DNA of 9,548 bases, taken from Candidatus Bathyarchaeum sp. GTDB taxonomy: Archaea > Thermoproteota > Bathyarchaeia > Bathyarchaeales > Bathyarchaeaceae. The notes under the pieces are model-generated. The model was given only the letters and a program-made list of their open reading frames with translations, was not told the DNA's origin and ran no database searches. Of the stretch, positions 1 through 5,822 are shown in pieces. Location: contig PIXT01000192.1 in NCBI GenBank assembly GCA_003096235.1, positions 1 to 9,548 of the forward strand, given 5' to 3'. Position numbers and translations under genes: made by a program. Position 1 is the first letter of the stretch; each line of letters starts with the position of its first letter.

Positions 1-1
1 C

Positions 2-673
2 AAGAATGCACCAGCTGCAAGCTACTTAGACGGGGACACGCCCGCACCAAAAAACATCTACGATTATGCCCTACTTTCTGCAGGTGCGGCATTGTTGGCT
101 GCCCAAGTAAGCGGTCTTTCTTTTATGAGACCTCCGGGTCACCATGCTGGCAGAAACGGCACAGCAATGGGTGCGCCAACCTTGGGTTTTTGTTACTTTA
201 ACAACATCGCTATAGCCGTCAAAAAACTGGATGTTCCAACCTTGATTTTGGACATTGATGGGCATCATGGAAACGGGACTCAAGAAATTTTTCAAGCAGA
301 CCCACAAGTTCAGTTCATTTCGTTGCATAGGCATCCAACGTATCCTGGAACTGGTCTGGTTTCAAGTGGCAACTGCCTGAATTTTCCTTTGCCGTACTCG
401 ACTGGGGACTCTTTGTATCTGGAGACTTTGGAGAAGGCGCTTGGTCAGGTTGAAATGGCGGATGTTGAGGTGGTTGCTATTTCAGCGGGTTTTGATGCAC
501 ATCAAGGAGACCTTGCTTCTTTGGGTTTGTCTTCTTCATGTTACCGAGAGATTGGGCGCATAGTTGGCGCCTATAAAAAGCCTGTTTTTGGTGTGCTGGA
601 AGGCGGCTACATCGGAGAATATGTGGGCAAAGACGCACACGAACTCATCACAGGAATACAAGAAACCCAATGA
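2..673 (+). CDS. Histone deacetylase/AcuC-family zinc amidohydrolase (5' truncated)
   Basis: Open from the window edge; the first full codon is at position 2 and the stop is TGA at 671-673, giving 223 visible residues. The family's metal-site motifs appear in order: RPPGHHA at residues 43-49 (the catalytic His pair), DIDGHHGNGTQ at 84-94 (Asp and His zinc ligands), GFDAHQGD at 163-170 (third zinc ligand, Asp) and EGGY at 200-203 (transition-state Tyr). Family members are usually about 300-375 residues, so roughly 100 N-terminal residues lie outside the window. Known members remove acetyl or other acyl groups from lysine side chains or from acetylated polyamines; the substrate here cannot be read from the sequence. 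It is probably cytoplasmic, as no membrane segment is visible. A TTG at 92 could be taken for a start, but homology continues upstream of it. The gene converges on the cytolysin-like gene and shows no functional link to it. Confidence 0.93.
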   Translation, partial: KNAPAASYLDGDTPAPKNIYDYALLSAGAALLAAQVSGLSFMRPPGHHAGRNGTAMGAPTLGFCYFNNIAIAVKKLDVPTLILDIDGHHGNGTQEIFQADPQVQFISLHRHPTYPGTGLVSSGNCLNFPLPYSTGDSLYLETLEKALGQVEMADVEVVAISAGFDAHQGDLASLGLSSSCYREIGRIVGAYKKPVFGVLEGGYIGEYVGKDAHELITGIQETQ

Positions 674-706
674 CCGACACATATTATAAGGCAAATCGCG
701 GCAAAA

Positions 707-718
707 ACAAATATTTGT
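707..718. repeat. 12-base perfect palindrome after the deacetylase gene
   Basis: ACAAATATTTGT equals its own reverse complement and begins 34 bases after the deacetylase stop. It is AT-rich. It could be a protein-binding site or chance; no T-run follows it, so a terminator role is not supported. Confidence 0.4.
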
Positions 719-862
719 AGCTGTGAACGTTAAAATGAAATGTCACCTTTCTTATGTTCTGTAACTATTTTTACAGGAAATTCCTATATACTGTGCCAAA
801 AAGCCCAAAATTCAGTGCTCGCACAAATTTGCTTAAAAATCTGGATCTGCTGACTTTATGTG

Positions 863-882
863 CCATTATGTACCCATTATGT
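863..882 (+). repeat. Tandem 9-base direct repeat
   Basis: CCATTATGT occurs at 863-871 and again at 874-882, so the copies start 11 bases apart, close to one helical turn. That spacing would put two protein monomers on the same DNA face, but with only two copies it may be chance. Confidence 0.35.
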
Positions 883-1066
883 CCAACGAAGCAACCTCAG
901 ATTAGAACCTTTTTACCCTTTTAGACAATAAACAGGTGCACACGAGCACAATAAACTTAGGGCTCGGCTTTTCGGCGTCACAGTTAAAACAAGAATAGAA
1001 AAAACAAGAAACACACCTTCTTCAGCTTTGAATCCAAATGTGTGTTATGGTGAATGTGGGTATGGC

Positions 1067-1104
1067 GGAAGCAAAGCTTCCAAGAACACTAACCGTTTGG
1101 TGTT
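1067..1104. terminator. Two adjacent hairpins between convergent genes
   Basis: The first hairpin is a 6-bp stem, GGAAGC (1067-1072) with GCTTCC (1076-1081), around an AAA loop. The second is an 8-bp stem, 1085-1092 with 1097-1104, including one G-T pair and a 4-base loop; on the plus strand it runs into TTTT (1103-1106). They start 42 bases past the stop codon of the minus-strand gene. They may protect or end the 3' end of either transcript. Archaeal termination depends mainly on T-runs, so the hairpins alone are only suggestive. Confidence 0.45.
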
Positions 1105-1146
1105 TTCCCAAAAACAACTAGCATTCTGTAAGCATGCTTCGTCATT

Positions 1147-2796
1147 TTATCTGCTGATGAGTTCAATGGTAATGTGTACGGTGAACCCGAAATCGTTGTA
1201 GTCAGAGAGCTCAAAGGTATGTTTGCCGCCATTATCCATGAAATGTTCTCCAGTGATTTCCCAGAAAACTGTAGCCTGCTCGTTCGCTGATGTCATGTCA
1301 TATTCTCTGGCATAGGCTTTTAGCACCAGTTTGGCCTTGTTGAAATCATAGTGTTCAGTATCATAAACAATATCCAGTGAATTTGGCTTATGCTGGCTTG
1401 CTTCAAAGGTATAAATACCATTATCACCAACCGTCCACTCGCCAGAAGTCGACCAGATGAAAACGGCTTGATTTTCTGTTCCTATCATTGACCCTGTTTC
1501 AGCATCGCTCCACCGGTTGTATGCGGTAGCCCAGACATGAAACCTATCCATGTCCGCATCGTTCCAAGATCCCTCATCGTCGGATAGCGTGTTGACGAAA
1601 CGGTCAACAGTTACCCTGACAGTCTGAGTCAATTGTAGTGGTACCACCAGAGTATACTGTGAAGTTAGGGTAATCAAGGCAAGGGTGTTATCGCTAAGAT
1701 GGCGGAACCTGTACACCAGCGGGACTCCGGGTGATCTGGCATTAAAATCCTTACTTGCACTGATGACATTCAGAAATCCGTTGTATCCTGTTTCTAGTTC
1801 CTGCAGTCCAGCCGTGGAGCCACCGTAAACCACGATTTGGATAGTAGAGCTTTGCATTATCTGTTGGGTCTTCAGATCCAGATCAACCGAGCCGCTGACA
1901 ACTGCGTTGTAAGAAGCATCAAGTGCCCACTTCATTTCTTCAAAACTGTAATCAGTTTCAATAAACATCAGTGCCATCATGCCGTAGCTTACACTGGATA
2001 CGTAAAGCGGCTTTGTACCCGTCCCTAATGCAGAGTCAATATCGCTTATTGGCATCGTCGGATCAAAAATATCTGCTGGGCTTCCGGGGGTGTCGATATC
2101 GATTGTGTAATAAATCTGTTTATAGGACGCGATTATCTTGTTTTGTTTGGTAAGGCTGTTCCAATCAAATTTTGTTTCCAGACTGCCTGCTCCGTAGGAT
2201 ACATCGGCACCTACAAAAATGTTCATTTGCGATTCGGTGTACACCTGCTCGTAGTTGAAATCTACTCTTGCAGGAACGTGGGTGTCCTCTGTGATTGCGC
2301 TTTTAAGCAGGTCTGAAATGCCCTGCCTTATGCTGGAAAGTTTAGGGTCATCTACTGTGTTAGTGATGGACTCGCCGGTAGCCGAGGAGCCTTCTAGGGA
2401 GACGGAAAGGGTCACTGGCGCGCGGTCAACTGAAATAGGAACGTAGACGAAATCGTGGGCATGTGTGCCTTCCACTAGGCTGCCCGGCCAGATTACATCG
2501 TCGTTTAGTCCTAGGTATACTACGCTATCGATATTGTCAACGACATCGTGTTTTTCGTAAGTGTAACTAAAATCGCCTTCGTTTTCGGTTTCAGAACTTA
2601 TGATTTTGTCTGTTTCCTCCGCGAGGGGGACGACTTTTCCTGCTTCATTAACTATTTTTTCTATTTCTGCTTGTTCTTCTGGTGTGAATTCGGTTTGAGG
2701 GGTTATTAGCGTGAATATATTGCTTCCTCTCAAGGAGACAAATAACAGGCCACCGATAACCAGTAGAGATATTACAATAATTGCCAGACGCTTCAT
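1147..2796 (-). CDS. Cholesterol-dependent-cytolysin (thiol-activated cytolysin) family pore-forming protein
   Basis: 549 residues. A lysine/arginine start and hydrophobic segment (about 5-22) form a signal peptide or anchor, followed by an acidic linker (about 33-85). Residues 90-386 match the cytolysin core block by block, compared with pneumolysin and perfringolysin from memory: NDDVIWPGSL at 98-107, VDRAPVTLSV at 123-132, VPARVDF at 174-180, SYKQIYY at 224-230, LYVSSVSYG at 264-272, VVYGG at 322-326 (the Gly pair at the core-sheet bend) and PGVPLVY at 356-362. Known members oligomerise on membranes and unfurl two helix bundles into a large beta-barrel pore. The undecapeptide (ECTGLAWEWWR) and its domain are missing; two related modules occupy residues 392-549. 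The protein has no cysteine. Start choice: ATG with GAAGGA (minus strand, 2812-2807) ten bases upstream. It is single-copy here and divergent from a membrane-bound winged-helix gene. Family membership is strong; pore activity and target are inferred or unknown. Confidence 0.93.
   Translation of the reverse strand: MKRLAIIVISLLVIGGLLFVSLRGSNIFTLITPQTEFTPEEQAEIEKIVNEAGKVVPLAEETDKIISSETENEGDFSYTYEKHDVVDNIDSVVYLGLNDDVIWPGSLVEGTHAHDFVYVPISVDRAPVTLSVSLEGSSATGESITNTVDDPKLSSIRQGISDLLKSAITEDTHVPARVDFNYEQVYTESQMNIFVGADVSYGAGSLETKFDWNSLTKQNKIIASYKQIYYTIDIDTPGSPADIFDPTMPISDIDSALGTGTKPLYVSSVSYGMMALMFIETDYSFEEMKWALDASYNAVVSGSVDLDLKTQQIMQSSTIQIVVYGGSTAGLQELETGYNGFLNVISASKDFNARSPGVPLVYRFRHLSDNTLALITLTSQYTLVVPLQLTQTVRVTVDRFVNTLSDDEGSWNDADMDRFHVWATAYNRWSDAETGSMIGTENQAVFIWSTSGEWTVGDNGIYTFEASQHKPNSLDIVYDTEHYDFNKAKLVLKAYAREYDMTSANEQATVFWEITGEHFMDNGGKHTFELSDYNDFGFTVHITIELISR
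1150..1623 (-). repeat. Tandemly duplicated C-terminal module of the cytolysin homologue
   Basis: Residues 419-467 and 488-531 of the protein align with each other. AYNR (425-428) matches AYAR (494-497), ENQAVFIW (441-448) matches NEQATVFW (505-512), and DNGIYTFEAS (458-467) matches NGGKHTFELS (522-531). The modules read as beta-rich and sit where classical members have the membrane-binding domain 4. They could be an alternative recognition domain. The fold is not recognised. Confidence 0.7.
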
Positions 2797-2806
2797 TTTT
2801 ATAAAA

Positions 2807-2863
2807 TCCTTCTTTTTCCTTTGTTTACAATCCTTTGCTGTGTGCCCTTTATATGTATATATT
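2807..2863 (-). promoter_or_regulatory. Promoter and Shine-Dalgarno site of the cytolysin-like gene
   Basis: On the minus strand an AT-rich TATA-like element covers about 2863-2848. It predicts a transcript start near 2831 and a leader of about 35 bases. GAAGGA at 2812-2807 lies ten bases before the ATG and is a good ribosome binding site. Confidence 0.5.
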
Positions 2864-3063
2864 TCATGTGCAATTTTGGAATTCTACTGTTAGTATATCC
2901 TCTACCCGACATCATTTTTATCATCTTAAGTCATATTTGAACCGTGGATTATTGGAATCAGTATTTTTTGTAAAAAATCAAGAAAAAGAGCATGTTTGTT
3001 GCTCCTTTCTGAGATTCAAATCTTTCTTTTTTGCTGTCGTTTATGCTCGTTTTTCCCTGCAAA

Positions 3064-3073
3064 AACTTATATT
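3064..3073 (+). promoter_or_regulatory. TATA-like element for the winged-helix gene
   Basis: AACTTATATT lies about 40 bases before the ATG and predicts a transcript start near 3095 with a leader of roughly 14 bases. GGGGT at 3103-3107 is very close to the ATG at 3109 but seven bases before the in-frame GTG at 3115. The real start could therefore be that GTG, which would remove two residues. Confidence 0.45.
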
Positions 3074-3108
3074 GTAATTAAAACCTTGACGCAATTATAC
3101 TTGGGGTA

Positions 3109-3579
3109 ATGAATGTGTCACGTTTAGACACTAGCGGACTAGAAGGTCGAACCTTGAAAGTGTACCTGTATGTGGTTAAAGTGAATCGACCAGTTGGTCC
3201 AAGAGATGTCCTAAGAGGGGTGCACCTAAGTAGCCCCAGCGTGGCATACAGGCACCTGCAAAAACTTGAACTCATGGGTTTACTGGTTAAGCATGAGGCA
3301 GGCAATTATGTTGCAAAAGAAAAAGTTGCTATCCGCGGTTACATGTGGATTGGTAGACGGCTCATTCCAAATCCTCTGATGTATTCTTCCATTTTCTTAG
3401 CCATACTCGTTACAGAATTTGTTGTTTTTGCAATTCACTTTGCTGTCGAAACCAGTCAGTTCAAAATTTTTTTCCTTTTGTTGACGTCAATAACCGCTGC
3501 AGCTTTGATTTTGTTCGTAATCGAAGGGTTAAGGGCTCTTAGAAAAACAAGAATTAGTCCTTCAGATGAAGACTCTTGA
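3109..3579 (+). CDS. Membrane-anchored winged-helix transcriptional regulator (predicted)
   Basis: 156 residues. Residues about 11-72 read as a winged helix-turn-helix. A helix starts at LEGRTLKVYLYVV, a recognition-helix region runs SSPSVAYRHLQKLELMGLLV (41-60), and a short wing ends at NYVAKEK. Two hydrophobic segments follow, about 91-113 and 119-140, with a basic then acidic tail, so the DNA-binding part would face the cytoplasm at the membrane. Small wHTH-plus-transmembrane proteins of this layout are common in archaea, and their signals are mostly unknown. It is transcribed away from the cytolysin-like gene and lies 107 bases upstream of the surface-protein operon, so either could be its target. 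It has no sensor domain outside the membrane segments, so any signal would have to act through the helices or a partner. Confidence 0.75.
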   Translation: MNVSRLDTSGLEGRTLKVYLYVVKVNRPVGPRDVLRGVHLSSPSVAYRHLQKLELMGLLVKHEAGNYVAKEKVAIRGYMWIGRRLIPNPLMYSSIFLAILVTEFVVFAIHFAVETSQFKIFFLLLTSITAAALILFVIEGLRALRKTRISPSDEDS

Positions 3580-3601
3580 ATATGCAATAAGACGTTTTGT
3601 T

Positions 3602-3629
3602 CCGCTATCAGAACAATGGTGTTCTGCGG
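3602..3629 (+). other. Bulged hairpin between the regulator and the surface-protein operon
   Basis: AGAACA (3610-3615) and TGTTCT (3620-3625) form a perfect 6-bp stem around ATGG. CCGC (3602-3605) and GCGG (3626-3629) extend it by four G-C pairs after a 4-base TATC bulge on one side. It starts 23 bases after the regulator stop. It could be a 3' end structure or part of the leader of the next gene. Confidence 0.5.
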
Positions 3630-3637
3630 GGAGAGCT

Positions 3638-3651
3638 AAAAGAAGCTTTTT
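3638..3651 (+). terminator. Candidate T-run terminator with small hairpin
   Basis: AAAAG (3638-3642) pairs with CTTTT (3646-3650) and continues into TTTTT (3647-3651). A short U-tract like this can end transcription in archaea. It would separate the regulator transcript from the operon starting at 3687. No clear TATA box lies between it and 3687, so read-through is also possible. Confidence 0.4.
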
Positions 3652-3686
3652 GGATGTACATTAGTTACTAGGGGAACTGCAGACAG

Positions 3687-4997
3687 ATGTTCAAGTCAGC
3701 TAAGACATGCCAACGTTCAAAATTACTATTTTTCATATTTTTTGTAGCCACTTTATTTTTGTCAGTCCCTTCAACGGTTTTGTCTTCATCTTCTGGTGCA
3801 GGGTTTGAATTGTATGGTGGAGACTTAGATGATGAAGCAGCTGCAATTGTCCAGAGCAGCGATAAAGGATACGTGATAGCTGCAACCACAGGCTCTTTTG
3901 GTGCGGGTGATGCTGATTTTTGGTTAATCAAACTTGATTCGAATGGAAACATGCAGTGGAACCATACCTACGGAGGAGTAGACAGTGATGTTGCATCGGC
4001 TATGATACAAACGAGCGACGGAGGATACGCCATAGCAGGCAACACGTGGTCTTTTGGTGCAGGCGAGAGCGATTTTTGGCTAATCAAAGTTGACTCTTCT
4101 GGAGTTATGCAATGGAACAAAACCTATGGACAGTCCGCATCTGATGGAGCTTACTCTCTGATACAGGTTGATGATGGCGGATACGCATTAGCAGGCTACT
4201 CAACAGCTAACAACCAAAGCAAAGACGTTTGTTTTGTCAAAGCCGATTCTGCGGGTAACGTGCAATGGACTCAAACATACGGCGGATCAAGAAGTGACTA
4301 CGCAAATTCAGTAGTTCAAACAAGTGATGGCGGATACGCGTTGGCGGCAACAACACGCTCTTTTAGTGATGATTCATCCTCTGACGGCTGGCTCATCAAA
4401 ACCGACTCAGACGGCAACATGGACTGGAACAAAACCTACGACGGGTATGGAGGCTTTGATGGCGCGAACGCTCTGCTGCAGACAAGCGAGCAGGGATACG
4501 TTTTTGCGGGGCACACAGGCGGATTTATGTTACAAGATGTTTGGGTAGTTAAAACCGATTATTCAAACGGCTCCGATGTGTGGAGCGTAACTTTGGATAC
4601 TCACGAGCCCCTGGAAGCAAGCTGCCTGATTCAGACAAGTGATGGAGGATACGCAGTCGCAGGGTGGATGAGTGCTTTTGAAGAAATTTTTGATAGTTAT
4701 TCAGTATTGCTTAAGCTGGATTTGAATGGAAACATACAGTGGAACAGCAGCTACACTGGTTTAGGCTACAACGGAGAGCTTTTTGTTGTTCAATCAGATG
4801 ACGGCGGCTACGCATTGGCGGGAACCACAAAATCAACAGATGAAGGTGCCCATTACGATGTCTGGTTTGCAAGAGTAGACCCCTCTGGCGAGACAATCCC
4901 AGAGTTTTCTGCATGGCTCATTTTACCGTTAACCATGGCTGTTACTTTGATTGTGGCGGCGATGAAGGGAAAAAAACTATGCATAAACAAACTTTAG
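3687..4997 (+). CDS. Exported seven-repeat beta-propeller protein with C-terminal IPEF anchor
   Basis: 436 residues. A basic N-terminus and hydrophobic stretch (about 12-33) make a signal peptide. Seven repeats of about 50 residues follow (about 42-402). Each has a core like QTSDGGYAIAG, then DFWLIK, then DSNGNMQWNKTYGG; the Gly-Gly-Tyr positions are 60-62, 112-114, 164-166, 215-217, 269-271, 320-322 and 373-375. Seven such units fit a closed seven-bladed propeller on the cell surface, a binding scaffold rather than a recognised enzyme. IPEF at 404-407, a membrane helix (about 409-427) and a KGKK tail form an anchor resembling the PEF-CTERM sorting signals of archaeal exported proteins. The start is ATG with GGGGAA ten bases upstream. 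It is the first gene of a three-gene operon and overlaps the next by 19 bases. The fifth repeat is the most degenerate. The ligand is unknown. Confidence 0.85.
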   Translation: MFKSAKTCQRSKLLFFIFFVATLFLSVPSTVLSSSSGAGFELYGGDLDDEAAAIVQSSDKGYVIAATTGSFGAGDADFWLIKLDSNGNMQWNHTYGGVDSDVASAMIQTSDGGYAIAGNTWSFGAGESDFWLIKVDSSGVMQWNKTYGQSASDGAYSLIQVDDGGYALAGYSTANNQSKDVCFVKADSAGNVQWTQTYGGSRSDYANSVVQTSDGGYALAATTRSFSDDSSSDGWLIKTDSDGNMDWNKTYDGYGGFDGANALLQTSEQGYVFAGHTGGFMLQDVWVVKTDYSNGSDVWSVTLDTHEPLEASCLIQTSDGGYAVAGWMSAFEEIFDSYSVLLKLDLNGNIQWNSSYTGLGYNGELFVVQSDDGGYALAGTTKSTDEGAHYDVWFARVDPSGETIPEFSAWLILPLTMAVTLIVAAMKGKKLCINKL

Positions 4998-5821
4998 TTT
5001 CATCTTTCTTTTTGTTGTTCTTAATCTTGTTAATGCCTAGTGTGCAGGATGTTGCAGGTTCTCAAACTGCTTATCCTTTAGCTTCAGGGGTTCAAATTAA
5101 TTCACCTTCTAATAGAACATACCTTTCCAGCACGTTGACTTTGGATGTAGGTGTCACTGCTTTGGTTGCGAGTAACATCCAGATTTCAATGAACTATAGT
5201 TTGGATGGAATTTACAACGGTTCAATTCCCTTAAATGTGCATACGCGTGAGAATTCATTTCAAGCAAGCATTACCGGAGAAGTGGATTTGCCAACATTAT
5301 CTTACGGTTCGCACAGCATAACTGTCTTTGTACAACACAGGATTAACAACGAGATTTCTCATTTGGATAACCGCACAGTCTATTTCGCTGTTAGTGACAC
5401 AATTCCTCCAGACGAATTAATTGCTCCAGTAATATCAAATCTGTCGATTGAAAACAAAACATACAACACAACTAAAATACAATTTAGTTTTGACATAGAC
5501 AAAACAGCTTCACTGATATCTTATTGTCTAGATGAGCAAACAAACAGAACAATCGCCTTTTTGTATGATTTAAACAAATGGGGCAACCACGTTAATGCAA
5601 CCGTAACAGGGCTATCTGACGGCTCACACAACCTAGTAGTTTACGCAACTAACCCCGCAGGAAAAACCGGAACCTCAAAAACCGTATATTTCACAGTCAA
5701 AACCAATTCAAACAACGCCATCCCCGAGTTCCCTGTGTGGACACCAATTCTAACTTCGTTGTTTGTTATTGCAGCGGTTGGAACATATTACAAAAAGAAA
5801 ATAAACTTGAGGAGAACTTGA
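4979..5821 (+). CDS. Exported Ig-like-repeat glycoprotein with C-terminal IPEF anchor
   Basis: 280 residues from the ATG at 4979, chosen because a signal peptide starts there (hydrophobic core about 6-20) and AAGGG sits nine bases upstream. The frame stays open to 4913, but that extension is the preceding gene's coding sequence and would bury the signal peptide. Two beta-sandwich-like repeats, about 37-138 and 149-241, share the pattern NSPSNRTY or SIENKTYN at the start, GSHSITV or GSHNLVV in the middle, and VYFAV or VYFTV at the end. Nine N-glycosylation sequons are visible (for example 45, 72, 80, 131, 154, 159, 163, 189, 206), so heavy surface glycosylation is likely. IPEF at 248-251, a helix (about 254-270) and a lysine/arginine tail match the anchor of the two flanking genes. 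It is translationally coupled to the upstream gene by the 19-base overlap. Function beyond a surface structural or adhesion role is not evident. Confidence 0.82.
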   Translation: MHKQTLVSSFFLLFLILLMPSVQDVAGSQTAYPLASGVQINSPSNRTYLSSTLTLDVGVTALVASNIQISMNYSLDGIYNGSIPLNVHTRENSFQASITGEVDLPTLSYGSHSITVFVQHRINNEISHLDNRTVYFAVSDTIPPDELIAPVISNLSIENKTYNTTKIQFSFDIDKTASLISYCLDEQTNRTIAFLYDLNKWGNHVNATVTGLSDGSHNLVVYATNPAGKTGTSKTVYFTVKTNSNNAIPEFPVWTPILTSLFVIAAVGTYYKKKINLRRT

Positions 5822-5822
5822 A

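Larger units (their letters stand above)
674..1146. other. Non-coding stretch between convergent genes
   Basis: I see no convincing gene in these 473 bases. They separate the 3' ends of the deacetylase and the cytolysin-like gene, so two transcripts should end here. The stretch holds a 12-base palindrome (707-718), a 9-base direct repeat (863-871 and 874-882) and two neighbouring hairpins (1067-1081 and 1085-1104), listed separately. Confidence 0.6.
2797..3108. promoter_or_regulatory. Shared divergent control region with inverted repeats
   Basis: These 312 bases separate the starts of the cytolysin-like gene and the winged-helix gene. TATA-like elements face each way (2848-2863 minus, 3064-3073 plus). 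Between them are two inverted repeats: ATTTTTT (2963-2969) with AAAAAAT (2972-2978), and AGATT (3012-3016) with AATCT (3019-3023). Both repeats are AT-rich and could occur by chance, but their place between divergent genes makes them operator candidates for the adjacent winged-helix protein. I see no coding sequence here. Confidence 0.45.

Noticed and set aside
71..334. Minus-strand frame opposite the deacetylase gene
   Set aside because: It is antisense to the conserved zinc-site motifs and has no signal or domain of its own.
1150..1640. A cholesterol-binding undecapeptide in the cytolysin homologue
   Set aside because: No ECTGLAWEWWR-like run and no cysteine exist. The name 'cholesterol-dependent' describes the family and is not a claim about this protein.
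4913..4978. N-terminal extension of the Ig-like gene up to an ATG at 4913
   Set aside because: It lies inside the upstream gene's anchor coding sequence. It would put 22 mixed residues before a clear signal peptide, and the ATG at 4979 has a well-placed AAGGG.
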